Origin: Dyadobacter sp. CY323
GTDB lineage: Bacteria > Bacteroidota > Bacteroidia > Cytophagales > Spirosomataceae
Assembly: GCF_021390245.1 (NCBI RefSeq)
Contig: NZ_JAJUXH010000008.1
Location: 32,524-96,523 of the forward strand
Length of the DNA stretch: 64,000 bases
Reading direction: 5' to 3'
Positions 8,877 to 17,189 of this stretch are shown here, piece after piece. Numbering within the stretch: the stretch's first letter is position 1; each line of letters begins with the position of its first letter. Under the pieces are notes generated by a model. It worked only from the letters and a program-made list of their open reading frames with translations. It ran no database searches and had not been told where the DNA came from. The position numbers were made by a program, and so were the translations under genes.

Positions 8877-9411
8877 TGAATTAGGTCGGTTGTTAAAAAC
8901 AGGCGGCGAAAGATTGATCCTCGTCCTATTGTTCCTGCATTGCTCCGTTTTCATTTCGGGATGCGGCGTTTATTCTTTTACCGGAACAAACTTATCTCCT
9001 GACATTAAGACATTTAGTGTGTTGAATTTTACAATGGGCACAGCTGGCGGACCGTCCGATCTGCCGCAAAGGCTGACAGAGGATTTGAAGGAATATTTTC
9101 AGAGAAATACAAGCCTTATCAGCCAGCCCGGCGGTGGCGACCTGGTCATCGAAGGCTCAATCGTGGGATATGACGTACTCGCGGCTGCACCCACCGCAAA
9201 CGACCAGGCCGGGCTCAACCGGTTGAATGTCTCCGTCCAGGTTCGTTACACTAATGCAAAAGACGAAACAAAGAATTTTGATCAGTCTTTCACCTATTAC
9301 GCCGACTTCCCACAGGATCAAACACTTAACCAGAACGAAGCCCGTCTTTTGCCAACGATCCGCGAAAATCTAGTTCAACAGATCTTTAATAAATCAGCCG
9401 CGGACTGGTAA
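8860..9411 (+). CDS. lptE: LPS-assembly lipoprotein LptE
   Basis: An outer-membrane lipoprotein of 183 residues that forms the plug of the LptD translocon for lipopolysaccharide. A hydrophobic segment ends in the lipobox FISGC with C35 as the lipidated residue, followed by GVYSFTGTNLSPDIKTFSV, a pattern typical of Bacteroidetes LptE, and a mixed alpha/beta domain. I chose ATG 8860, which overlaps the end of the sigma-54 activator by 17 bases, because earlier starts would place extra residues before the signal peptide. The stop-start overlap implies translational coupling. Family assignment is good; lptD is not in this window. Confidence 0.85.
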   Translation: MILKNSELGRLLKTGGERLILVLLFLHCSVFISGCGVYSFTGTNLSPDIKTFSVLNFTMGTAGGPSDLPQRLTEDLKEYFQRNTSLISQPGGGDLVIEGSIVGYDVLAAAPTANDQAGLNRLNVSVQVRYTNAKDETKNFDQSFTYYADFPQDQTLNQNEARLLPTIRENLVQQIFNKSAADW

Positions 9412-9467
9412 GACACGTCTCTTTTCTTTAATTTCATCCTCTTTTCAGAAAAATTCAACCTCCGGTT

Positions 9468-10115
9468 ATGGCCATTATTGAAAAAGAAGCATTTGGTGAG
9501 CTGGTGAAAAATCCGGCAGGAATTGGTTCTGATATAATTCCTTTACTGGAAGCTACTATCAAGGCGTATCCTTACTGCCAAATCCCTTATTCGCTCTTGG
9601 CAAAGGCCTATGCAGGCACGGAAAAGCTGGACGAAACAAAGCCGAAAGCCGCGGCATATGCATTAAGCCGCGTTGCTTTGCAGAGGCTGGTCGAAAATGA
9701 CACCGAGCGTTATGACGCATCTGTTAATGTGGACCAAATTCTTGAAAATGAGCAAGAAGTAGTTCCGCAAAATGGCGAGGATATTCTGATTACGCTCGTT
9801 GAACAGCAAACCACTCCGTTATCCATTCAGAAGTCGGAAGAACAGAGACGGCAGCAACAGATCATCGAGGGTTTTATGAAGAAAAACCCGAGGATCAACA
9901 AGCAGGATAATAATCTTGAACCCATTTCTCTGGATGTAAGTGGCCGGGTCGCCGAATCGGGAGCCGGAAGTATTGAGACCGAAGCATTTGCCAAAATATT
10001 GATCCGTCAGGGTAAAATTGAAAAGGCGATTGATATCTATCAAAAATTGATCTTGAAAAAACCAGAAAAAAGAAATTACTTTGCGAAAAAATTGAGTGAG
10101 TTGTACCGGCAGTAA
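9468..10115 (+). CDS. Conserved Bacteroidetes protein with a C-terminal TPR-like pair
   Basis: A soluble protein of 215 residues without signal peptide or membrane segment. Residues about 20-80 are helical with alanines spaced as in a tetratricopeptide repeat, the middle (about 90-160) is polar and Gln-rich, and the C-terminal 45 residues (TEAFAKILIRQGKIEKAIDI onward) have the clear pattern of a TPR hairpin. I do not know a function. Its place between lptE and secG, on the same strand and with short gaps, suggests a role in envelope biogenesis or protein export, but that is only inferred from position. Confidence 0.75.
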   Translation: MAIIEKEAFGELVKNPAGIGSDIIPLLEATIKAYPYCQIPYSLLAKAYAGTEKLDETKPKAAAYALSRVALQRLVENDTERYDASVNVDQILENEQEVVPQNGEDILITLVEQQTTPLSIQKSEEQRRQQQIIEGFMKKNPRINKQDNNLEPISLDVSGRVAESGAGSIETEAFAKILIRQGKIEKAIDIYQKLILKKPEKRNYFAKKLSELYRQ

Positions 10116-10217
10116 AATTGTTTGTTAAACTTCGGCTGTCGGCATTCAGCTATCAACATTCACTCATCGCACCGGCGACCCGGTCACTCATTCTGTCATT
10201 CAAAAAATTAAAAAAGC

Positions 10218-10619
10218 ATGTATTTAGGTTTAATTATTCTCGTGGCGATCGTCGCAGTGTTATTGATTCTGGTGGTTTTGGTTCAAAACTCAAAAGGTGG
10301 CGGACTTTCAAGCGAATTTAGCGGCGCTGGCACCACCCAGATGTTTGGTGTTAAAAAGACAACCGATTTGCTCGAACAAATAACCTGGGGACTTGCAGGT
10401 GCAGTAATCCTGATCTCTCTGGCATCTTACATTATCGTTGGCAACAGCAATACAGGATCAGGAATTAACAGTATTAATGTGGACAGAGCACAGAATGCAG
10501 TTGTTCCGGGCGGAAAAATTGCTCCGGCACCGGGAGGTGCGGCGCAAGGCGCACAGGAATCGACTACTCCCGCTGCAACCACGCCGGCAACTCCGGCACC
10601 GGCTGACAGCTCAAAATAA
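10218..10619 (+). CDS. secG: Preprotein translocase subunit SecG
   Basis: A small inner-membrane protein of 133 residues, the accessory SecG subunit of the SecYEG channel. Two hydrophobic helices are visible (about 2-22 and 55-75), separated by the conserved cytoplasmic loop with QNSKGGGLSSEFSGAGTTQM and FGVKKTTD. The C-terminal 50 residues form an Ala/Pro/Thr-rich, probably disordered tail longer than in E. coli SecG and common in Bacteroidetes homologues. A strong terminator follows, so this closes the run that began at miaB. The 102 bases before the gene contain short repeated words but no clear promoter. Confidence 0.92.
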   Translation: MYLGLIILVAIVAVLLILVVLVQNSKGGGLSSEFSGAGTTQMFGVKKTTDLLEQITWGLAGAVILISLASYIIVGNSNTGSGINSINVDRAQNAVVPGGKIAPAPGGAAQGAQESTTPAATTPATPAPADSSK

Positions 10620-10639
10620 AAATTTCGGTTTACCCGCAT

Positions 10640-10680
10640 AAAAAATGTTCACGAGTCATTCGTGAACATTTTTTGTTTTT
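10640..10680. terminator. Bidirectional intrinsic terminator between secG and the convergent gene
   Basis: A perfect 15-bp stem (10640-10654 with 10660-10674, core TGTTCACGA/TCGTGAACA) with a 5-base loop is flanked by A6 and T6, so it can terminate transcription from either side. Confidence 0.92.
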
Positions 10681-10695
10681 AAGCCGCCTAAGAAT

Positions 10696-11403
10696 CTAGG
10701 CAATCGTAATCTCTTTAAGTATCAGCTTTTCGGCCACTGGCACAAGCGTTTCATGCAAAGGATACTCGTATTTTGATTCAACGATGTACGTTGCAGGATT
10801 TGGCAGTGATTTATTTTTTCGGGTCAAATCAACCTTTACCTGCGAAACAGAATGTCCGATCCCAATCCGCACAGTTTCCAAAAACCAGGTTTTCAGATAA
10901 CGCTCACGCATTTGGTTGAATAAAGCGAGCTGATATTGAAAAATGCTGACGAGAGGCTGCCACGTGTGCAAAAACAATAGATAACCCTCTTGCAACCTCA
11001 ACGGCACAATGCCAACGGGTGAAATTTTGACATTCTCCTCCACCTCATTAAACCGCTCCGTACCTTCCACAATGTATTTTGAAAACCGCGGCATCGCGAA
11101 ATCCAGAATGTAGTTCAGGTCTTCCATGTACGGATCGTCCTGGTGCGTTTCTTCATATTCCAGTTTCAATTCACGCAAGTTAATGCCGGTCAGGTTCTTA
11201 GGCAGTGATGTTTTGATCTGATTTTTAGTCGATTTGATCTCGGTGCAGGTATTGAGATGCTTTCTCAGCTCCGGCAAATGCGGGTGTAGCCGGTTGTTGG
11301 TGAATTCACTGTTAATATGTTGCAGGTAGGCCAGCAACACGTATTTTTTATACTCAAAATCAAAAGTTCCTTCGGTTAACCAATTGTAATGCAGGTTCTT
11401 CAT
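10696..11403 (-). CDS. Conserved hypothetical protein
   Basis: A soluble protein of 235 residues with no signal peptide, membrane helix or motif that I recognise. It is rich in charged and aromatic residues. The N-terminal half has helix-like patterns (YKKYVLLAYLQHINSEFTNN) and a PHLPELRKHLN segment; the C-terminal half alternates in a beta-like way and ends with EYPLHETLVPVAEKLILKEI. Proteins of this kind occur in Cytophagales genomes without assigned function, as far as I recall. It stands alone, convergent with secG and divergent from groES, with which it shares a 231-base upstream region. Confidence 0.7.
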   Translation of the reverse strand: MKNLHYNWLTEGTFDFEYKKYVLLAYLQHINSEFTNNRLHPHLPELRKHLNTCTEIKSTKNQIKTSLPKNLTGINLRELKLEYEETHQDDPYMEDLNYILDFAMPRFSKYIVEGTERFNEVEENVKISPVGIVPLRLQEGYLLFLHTWQPLVSIFQYQLALFNQMRERYLKTWFLETVRIGIGHSVSQVKVDLTRKNKSLPNPATYIVESKYEYPLHETLVPVAEKLILKEITIA

Positions 11404-11515
11404 ACGATTTTAACTTGGTGCCGATAAAATTTACGTAATTTCAAAGTGCGAAGCAATCTTTCCAGTTTACCTGACATACAAATAGCAGTATAATTACATG
11501 GGCGCAGGTTTAGAT

Positions 11516-11525
11516 ACAAATTTGT
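11516..11525. promoter_or_regulatory. Perfect 10-bp palindrome upstream of the groES promoter
   Basis: ACAAATTTGT lies about 40 bases upstream of the sigma-54-like element before groES, a place where an activator or repressor could bind. Only the palindrome is seen; the role is a guess. Confidence 0.3.
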
Positions 11526-11561
11526 CACACTCGCCGGAAAAAATGTCATAGCACCCCTCGC

Positions 11562-11577
11562 TGGCACAGATTGTGCT
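11562..11577 (+). promoter_or_regulatory. Sigma-54-like -24/-12 promoter before groES
   Basis: TGGCACAGATTGTGCT has the invariant GG (11563-11564) and GC (11575-11576) exactly 10 bases apart and an intact TGGCAC -24 element. The -12 element reads GTGCT instead of TTGCW. Transcription would begin near 11588, 47 bases before groES. No TAnnTTTG box and no CIRCE element were seen in this region. Confidence 0.55.
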
Positions 11578-11634
11578 TACCAGTAAACAGTCAAATCAAA
11601 TACTGACAATCTTAAAAACAAACGTTTAATATTT

Positions 11635-11931
11635 ATGTCAACTTTAGCAGAAATACAAGTTAACGTACAACCTCTGGCTGACCGTGTTCTTGTAGAACCA
11701 GCCCCAGCCGAAGAAAAAACTGCATTTGGTATCATTATCCCTGATACTGCCAAAGAAAAGCCACAACGCGGAACCGTAGTTGCCGTTGGCCCAGGTAAAA
11801 AAGATGAGCCTCTTACAGTAAAAGTGGGTGACACCGTTTTGTACGGCAAATACTCCGGTACTGAATTAGCATATGAAGGAAAAGATATCCTGATCATGCG
11901 CGAATCAGACATTTACGCCATTATTGGTTAA
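11635..11931 (+). CDS. groES: Co-chaperonin GroES
   Basis: The 98-residue lid of the GroEL chaperonin. Conserved parts are [19 protein letters not shown] at the N-terminus, the mobile loop with the hydrophobic [20 protein letters not shown] segment (about 32-51), and the C-terminal [21 protein letters not shown]. Length and motifs are normal. It is followed by groEL after 60 bases on the same strand, the usual arrangement. The upstream region carries a sigma-54-like promoter rather than an obvious housekeeping one. Confidence 0.97.
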   Translation: MSTLAEIQVNVQPLADRVLVEPAPAEEKTAFGIIIPDTAKEKPQRGTVVAVGPGKKDEPLTVKVGDTVLYGKYSGTELAYEGKDILIMRESDIYAIIG

Positions 11932-11991
11932 TTGTCCGACATTATTTATTCCAAAAGTTTCTCTTAAAGTTTTTTCAAATTATTAACTGTT

Positions 11992-13623
11992 ATGTCTAAG
12001 AAAATATTTTTTGACACAGAAGCCCGTGACAAGATCAAGAAGGGTGTGGACACATTGGCTGACGCCGTAAAAGTTACATTGGGACCACGTGGTCGTAACG
12101 TTGTAATTGACAAAAAATTCGGTTCTCCAAGCATCACCAAAGATGGTGTTACTGTTGCCAAAGAAATCGATCTGAAAGATCCTATCGAAAACATGGGAGC
12201 TCAGTTGGTGAAAGAAGTTGCTTCTAAAACTGCTGACTCTGCGGGTGACGGTACCACTACTGCAACTGTTCTGGCACAAGCGATCTATTCGATCGGTGTG
12301 AAAAACGTAGCAGCTGGCGCTAATCCAATGGACCTGAAACGTGGTATCGACAAAGCGGTACAAGTAATCGTTCGGGATCTTGAAGCTCAGAAAAAAAATA
12401 TCTCCACTTCAAAAGAAATCGCTCAGGTTGCAACAATCTCTGCTAACCATGATGAAGAAATCGGTCAGATGATCGCTGAGGCGATGGAGAAAGTAGGTAA
12501 AGAAGGTGTTATCACCGTTGAAGAAGCTCGTGGTACCGAAACAGAAGTTAAAACTGTTGAAGGTATGCAGTTTGACCGTGGTTACCTGTCCCCATATTTC
12601 GTAACGAACACAGAGAAAATGGAAGCTGAATTGGAGCGTCCATATATCCTGATCTCTGAAAAGAAAGTTTCTTCCATGAAAGAACTTCTTCCAGTTTTGG
12701 AAGCAGTTGCTCAAACTGGTCGTCCATTACTTATTCTTTCAGAAGATGTTGACGGAGAAGCACTTGCTACATTGGTAGTAAACAAAATCCGTGGTGCATT
12801 GAAAGTGGCAGCTGTTAAAGCTCCTGGTTTCGGTGACCGTCGTAAAGCAATGCTTGAAGACATCGCGATCATCACTGGCGGTACTGTAATTTCAGAAGAA
12901 CGCGGTTTCAAATTGGAAAACGCTACTTTGGAATACCTTGGTACTTGCGAAAAAGCGATAATCGACAAAGACAATACAACTTTGGTAAATGGTGCAGGTA
13001 ACTCTGAAGATATTCAGGGACGTGTGAACCAAATCAAAGCGCAGATCGAAAACACAACTTCAGATTACGATCGCGAAAAACTTCAGGAACGTCTGGCTAA
13101 ATTGTCAGGTGGTGTTGCAATCCTTTACATTGGTGCAGCTACTGAGGTTGAAATGAAAGAGAAAAAAGACCGTGTTGACGATGCATTGCACGCAACCCGT
13201 GCTGCCGTTGAAGAAGGTATCGTAGCCGGTGGTGGTGTAGCTTATATTCGCGCTACTGCGGCTCTTGAAGGCGTGGTTGGCTCAAACGAAGACGAAAAAA
13301 CCGGTATCAATATCATCCGCGTTGCTTTGGAAGCTCCATTGAGAACAATCGTTTCTAACTCAGGTCAGGAACCTTCGGTTGTTGTTCAGAAAGTGAAAGA
13401 AGGAACTGGTGCTTATGGTTACAATGCTAAAGACAATGTATACACAGACCTTTTGGAAGCTGGTATCATTGACCCTAAGAAAGTATCCCGTCTGGCACTT
13501 GAAAACGCAGCATCTATCGCAGGCTTGTTGTTGACAACAGAATGTGTGATCGCTGACGAACCAGAAGAAGCTCCGGCAGCAGGTGGCCACAGCCACGGTG
13601 GCGGAATGGGTGGAATGATGTAA
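11992..13623 (+). CDS. groEL: Chaperonin GroEL
   Basis: The 543-residue chaperonin 60 subunit, forming the double ring that folds proteins with GroES and ATP. Typical segments are [20 protein letters not shown], the ATP-binding [12 protein letters not shown] (about 86-97), and the C-terminal Gly/Met tail, here with His residues ([13 protein letters not shown]). Codon use is more biased than in neighbouring genes (frequent GGT, CGT, GAA, CTG), in line with very high expression. It is co-transcribed with groES and ends before an intrinsic terminator. Confidence 0.98.
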   Translation: MSKKIFFDTEARDKIKKGVDTLADAVKVTLGPRGRNVVIDKKFGSPSITKDGVTVAKEIDLKDPIENMGAQLVKEVASKTADSAGDGTTTATVLAQAIYSIGVKNVAAGANPMDLKRGIDKAVQVIVRDLEAQKKNISTSKEIAQVATISANHDEEIGQMIAEAMEKVGKEGVITVEEARGTETEVKTVEGMQFDRGYLSPYFVTNTEKMEAELERPYILISEKKVSSMKELLPVLEAVAQTGRPLLILSEDVDGEALATLVVNKIRGALKVAAVKAPGFGDRRKAMLEDIAIITGGTVISEERGFKLENATLEYLGTCEKAIIDKDNTTLVNGAGNSEDIQGRVNQIKAQIENTTSDYDREKLQERLAKLSGGVAILYIGAATEVEMKEKKDRVDDALHATRAAVEEGIVAGGGVAYIRATAALEGVVGSNEDEKTGINIIRVALEAPLRTIVSNSGQEPSVVVQKVKEGTGAYGYNAKDNVYTDLLEAGIIDPKKVSRLALENAASIAGLLLTTECVIADEPEEAPAAGGHSHGGGMGGMM

Positions 13624-13648
13624 TCGTTTGTTCAGATAGAAATGACAA

Positions 13649-13686
13649 AAAGCCGTCGGGAGTGATTCTGACGGCTTTCGCTTTTT
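13649..13686 (+). terminator. Intrinsic terminator after groEL
   Basis: A 9-bp stem AAAGCCGTC (13649-13657) / GACGGCTTT (13670-13678) with a 12-base loop is followed by a T-rich stretch (TTTCGCTTTTT). It ends the groESL operon just before the convergent ABC gene. Confidence 0.8.
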
Positions 13687-13698
13687 ATCAGATTGTTT

Positions 13699-14361
13699 TT
13701 AAGAAAGCATTACCCCATCCTGCATCACCATTCTCCTATCTGCCATTTCCGCCAGCTCTTCGTTGTGAGTCACAATTACGAAAGTCTGACCAAACTCATC
13801 CCTTAGTTTAAAAAACAATTGATGCAGATCAAGCGCATTATGAGAATCCAGGTTACCGCTGGGTTCGTCAGCGAGCACGATGGACGGTTTGTTAAGCAAA
13901 GCTCTCGCAACTGCTACCCTTTGTTGCTCGCCGCCGGATAGCTGCGATGGTAAATGGTCTGTCCTTCCCGAAAGGCCTAAAAGTTCGAGCAGCTCCCCCC
14001 CTCTTTTAACAAGTTCCTTTTCACTTATTTTTCCATTGATATACCCCGGCATACATACATTTTCCAACGCCGTAAACTCGGCGAGCAGATTATGGAACTG
14101 GAAAATAAAGCCGATTTTCTCATTTCTGAACCGCGCCAGATCTTTGTCTTTTTGAGTAAAAACATTAACACCTTCAATAAAAACCTGCCCTTCTTCAGGC
14201 CGGTCCAGTGTACCGAGAATGTGCAGAAAGGTACTTTTACCAGCTCCCGACGGACCCACAATGGCGACTACTTCGCCCTTTTGTACTTCAAGATCAATCC
14301 CCTTCAAAACCTGTAATGAACCATATGTACGCCTGATTCCGCTCGCCTGAAGTAATTGCAT
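13699..14361 (-). CDS. lolD: LolD-like ABC transporter ATP-binding protein
   Basis: An ABC ATPase of 220 residues in the LolD/MacB/FtsE group. Walker A is GPSGAGKST (36-44), the signature is LSGGEQQR (about 141-148), Walker B is [12 protein letters not shown], and the switch His is in [10 protein letters not shown]. The SGNLD D-loop and the size match LolD, the ATPase that releases lipoproteins from the inner membrane towards LolA. No LolC/E-type permease is adjacent, so the partner must be encoded elsewhere; other small MacB-like exporters remain possible. The gene is monocistronic and convergent with groEL. Confidence 0.8.
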   Translation of the reverse strand: MQLLQASGIRRTYGSLQVLKGIDLEVQKGEVVAIVGPSGAGKSTFLHILGTLDRPEEGQVFIEGVNVFTQKDKDLARFRNEKIGFIFQFHNLLAEFTALENVCMPGYINGKISEKELVKRGGELLELLGLSGRTDHLPSQLSGGEQQRVAVARALLNKPSIVLADEPSGNLDSHNALDLHQLFFKLRDEFGQTFVIVTHNEELAEMADRRMVMQDGVMLS

Positions 14362-14449
14362 GACCTGAAAAGATAATTGGCTTAATTCCTACGCCCGTTT
14401 TGATTAATTCCTTAATTTGCCGTAAAAATACCCATTTACTTTTATACTC

Positions 14450-15673
14450 ATGAATATTCACGAATATCAAGGCAAAAGCGTTCTTAAAAAATACGGTGTG
14501 CGTATTCAGGAAGGCCTCGTAGCTGATACTCCCGACAAGGCAGTGGAAGTTGCACGTGAGCTTAGCCAGCAGACAGGCACCAAATGGTACGTTGTTAAGT
14601 CTCAGATCCACGCAGGTGGTCGCGGAAAAGGACGTATCGTAGGTACCGAACAACGTGGTGTTGCCCTTGCCAAATCTGTTGAAGATGTAAGAACCATATC
14701 CAATAATATTTTGGGTAAAGTATTGGTTACTCACCAAACCGGCCCTGACGGAAAGCGTGTTAACAAAGTACTTATTGCCGAAGATGTTTACTACCCGGGC
14801 CCAAGCGAGCCGAAAGAATACTACCTTTCTATCCTTCTTGACCGTGGTAAAAACTGCAATGTGATCATGGCCAGCACCGAAGGCGGTATGGACATCGAAG
14901 AAGTTGCGGAGCATACCCCTGAAAAAATCATGAAAGAATGGATCGATCCGAAAGTTGGATTGCAGCCATTCCAGGCACGTAAAGTAGCATTTGCACTGGG
15001 TCTTGAAGGTGATGCATTCAAAGAAATGGTGAAATTCATTACTGCTCTTTACAAAGCTTATATCGAAAGTGATTCAGCGATGTTCGAAATCAACCCGGTT
15101 TTGAAAACGTCTGATAATAAAATTCTTGCCGTTGATGCAAAAGTTGATTTAGATGACAATGCATTATACCGTCATCCTGAGCTTGCCGAAATGCGTGATA
15201 CCAATGAAGAAGATCCGTTGGAAGTAGAAGCAGGTGCAAACAACCTGAACTATGTAAAACTGGACGGAAACGTAGGTTGTATGGTAAATGGCGCTGGTCT
15301 TGCAATGGCTACGATGGATATCATCAAACTATCAGGTGGCGAGCCTGCTAACTTCCTGGATGTTGGGGGTGGCGCGAATGCACGTACCGTAGAAGCCGGT
15401 TTCCGTATTATCCTGAAAGATCCGAACGTAAAGGCGATCCTGATCAACATTTTCGGAGGTATCGTTCGTTGCGACCGTGTTGCGGCTGGTGTTGTAGAAG
15501 CTTACAAAGCAATCGGTGAAATCCCTGTTCCGATCATCGTTCGCTTGCAAGGAACCAATGCAGAAGAAGGAGCCCGCATTATCAATGAATCAGGTTTGAA
15601 AGTATATTCCGCTATCGAATTCAAAGAAGCCGCTACCAAGGTATCGGAAGTACTTGCTGAATTGGGCGTATAA
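14450..15673 (+). CDS. sucC: Succinyl-CoA synthetase (ADP-forming) beta subunit
   Basis: The 407-residue beta subunit of succinate-CoA ligase, the TCA-cycle step that makes ATP or GTP. It has the N-terminal NIHEYQGKSVLKKYGV segment, an ATP-grasp domain with KSQIHAGGRGKGR (about 46-58), the metal-binding FEINPV motif (about 209-214), and the C-terminal CoA-ligase domain with VNGAGLAMATMD and NIFGGIVRCD. Length and motifs are normal. sucD is not adjacent: the gene is flanked by minus-strand genes on both sides, so the subunits are expressed from separate loci. Confidence 0.96.
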   Translation: MNIHEYQGKSVLKKYGVRIQEGLVADTPDKAVEVARELSQQTGTKWYVVKSQIHAGGRGKGRIVGTEQRGVALAKSVEDVRTISNNILGKVLVTHQTGPDGKRVNKVLIAEDVYYPGPSEPKEYYLSILLDRGKNCNVIMASTEGGMDIEEVAEHTPEKIMKEWIDPKVGLQPFQARKVAFALGLEGDAFKEMVKFITALYKAYIESDSAMFEINPVLKTSDNKILAVDAKVDLDDNALYRHPELAEMRDTNEEDPLEVEAGANNLNYVKLDGNVGCMVNGAGLAMATMDIIKLSGGEPANFLDVGGGANARTVEAGFRIILKDPNVKAILINIFGGIVRCDRVAAGVVEAYKAIGEIPVPIIVRLQGTNAEEGARIINESGLKVYSAIEFKEAATKVSEVLAELGV

Positions 15674-15709
15674 TTTCTCAATTGGGTGACAAGTTTGTCC
15701 CCATTTTTT

Positions 15710-15775
15710 TGTCATGTTGAGCGGGGTCGAAACATCAGCAGTTTGCTAGTGTCTTCGACTCCGCTCAGACTGACA
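15710..15775. repeat. Inverted repeat of a REP-like element
   Basis: Two arms of about 22 bases (15710-15732 and 15754-15775) face each other with two or three mismatches; their cores read TTGAGCGGGGTCGAA and TTCGACTCCGCTCA. The intervening 21 bases form the loop. Words of this kind are, from memory, common between genes in Bacteroidetes genomes. Confidence 0.75.
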
Positions 15776-15840
15776 AAGCGGTAAAATTCAGACTGACAAG
15801 GCGGCAAGATTCAGACTGACAAAGCGGTAAGATTCAGGAT
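15765..15840. repeat. 23-bp tandem repeat, about 3.3 copies
   Basis: Units start at 15765, 15788 and 15811 (TCAGACTGACAAAGCGGTAA plus three bases), followed by a partial fourth copy. The first unit is also the end of the right arm of the inverted repeat, so the array seems to have grown from it. It lies between sucC and the end of the convergent hydrolase gene. Confidence 0.85.
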
Positions 15841-15875
15841 CACATCTCCATTAGATTCAGAATGGTGGACTGCTA

Positions 15876-17027
15876 TTATAGCAATTCCATAACTGCCTCA
15901 TCCCCCATTACTGCATTTGCGGGTCGTGGGTGAGCTTCGTTGAAAACTTCAAGATCTTTACTTTCCAATACTTTCGCGGGAGATTCATCAATATCGCCAT
16001 GTGAATCTTTAATCGCCTTCAGATCCAATCCCAGGTGTTTGGCAATAAATCCGTACATCGCTTTACGTTTGGATGGGCCGAAATCATGCTTTTCGTCGGC
16101 AAGGTGAACTCCTTCCAAATGATTTTTCTTTCCATACAGATTATAAATATTCTCGATGAAGGGAAATTCGACCACTGGCGTATTCTTCGTCCAGTCGCCG
16201 CCATCTGAGATCAGGATCATTGGCCGGGGCGCCGCCAGCGCCGCTATCTCTACATTATTTGTCTGGAAATCCCCATTTTTATGAATGGGAAGGCCGCTTT
16301 CGCAGACACAGCCGCCGAAGAAATAAGCTGATACCATCACAACCGGAACAGATACTTTGACCCGATTGTCCAGTGCCGCCAATAAAAATGTCTGCGTACC
16401 TCCACCTGATTCGCCGGTAACTGCCACCCTTTCAGGATCAACGCCCGGAATAGATAAAAGATAATCCAGAGAGCGGATGCTATTGATCGTCTGCAGTTTC
16501 AGCGCCTTCGCCATTTTGTGTTCACATTGCCTCGAATCACCCTGGCCAACCATATCCCAAACAAAAACGATGGCACCCATTCGCGCGAGCATGGCGCAGC
16601 GTTTCTGGGTTTGCTCCCGAAACCTGCCATGCGGATTTTCACCATGCCCGTGCGGACAAAGTATACCTGCATACGATTTTTGTTTCTTTAAAGGTTTGTA
16701 CAAATTCCCTGTTACGTAAATACCCGGCATACTCTCAAAAGCCACATTTTCAATCGAATACCCATCCATTTCCTTCCGGCTATGAACGATCGGCTTCGAA
16801 GTCGGCTTTTCTGGCAATGTATTCAAATCCATTCCATCTCGGATCTGTTTCCTGATTTTCTCTGCCCGCGTCTCCCACTCCACTCTCGAAGCAACCTGAT
16901 GTTTTTCTAAAAATGCCTTTCCTTCTTCTTCAGTAAAATAGGCACCCTGACAGAGTTCAGGAGTTTGTGCAGCACTTTGAAATACAACACAAATGAGCCC
17001 AAACAGTAATGGAAAGATTGTTTTCAT
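15876..17027 (-). CDS. Secreted alpha/beta hydrolase (acetyl-xylan-esterase-like)
   Basis: A protein of 383 residues from the ATG at 17027; an upstream in-frame start at 17144 would add 39 residues before the signal peptide and is unlikely. The signal peptide is about residues 1-20, cut after SAAQ. The fold is alpha/beta hydrolase: the nucleophile elbow is GESGGG (S207), with a likely acid D275 and base H314 (HDFG), and the oxyanion region is CPHGHGENPHGR. This pattern resembles the acetyl xylan esterase / dienelactone hydrolase group often found in Bacteroidetes glycan degradation. The substrate is not predictable and no polysaccharide-utilisation genes are adjacent. Confidence 0.75.
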   Translation of the reverse strand: MKTIFPLLFGLICVVFQSAAQTPELCQGAYFTEEEGKAFLEKHQVASRVEWETRAEKIRKQIRDGMDLNTLPEKPTSKPIVHSRKEMDGYSIENVAFESMPGIYVTGNLYKPLKKQKSYAGILCPHGHGENPHGRFREQTQKRCAMLARMGAIVFVWDMVGQGDSRQCEHKMAKALKLQTINSIRSLDYLLSIPGVDPERVAVTGESGGGTQTFLLAALDNRVKVSVPVVMVSAYFFGGCVCESGLPIHKNGDFQTNNVEIAALAAPRPMILISDGGDWTKNTPVVEFPFIENIYNLYGKKNHLEGVHLADEKHDFGPSKRKAMYGFIAKHLGLDLKAIKDSHGDIDESPAKVLESKDLEVFNEAHPRPANAVMGDEAVMELL

Positions 17028-17083
17028 GCGAATAAGTGGTTGTTTGAGATTAAAAGAAATGCGGGAACGGAGAATACTGTTGT

Positions 17084-17189
17084 GGCGGTCGGCGATCGGC
17101 TTTCGAAAAAAATGCTCTGATAGTTGACCATTGATGGTCTTCAATTGTCAAGCTAATCGCTAAAAGCCGACCGCCGGCTACCGAAAGCC
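17084..17189. repeat. Interleaved inverted repeats (A-B-A'-B') between two genes
   Basis: GGCGGTCGGC (17084-17093) pairs with GCCGACCGCC (17166-17175), and GGCTTTCG (17098-17105) pairs with CGAAAGCC (17182-17189). The arms alternate, so both helices together would form a pseudoknot, or only one can form at a time. It lies upstream of the hydrolase and ends at the stop codon of the lipid kinase gene. Confidence 0.7.

Noticed and set aside
17028..17144. 39-residue N-terminal extension of the alpha/beta hydrolase
   Set aside because: It would put a basic stretch before a good signal peptide, and the DNA there is part of the interleaved inverted repeats.
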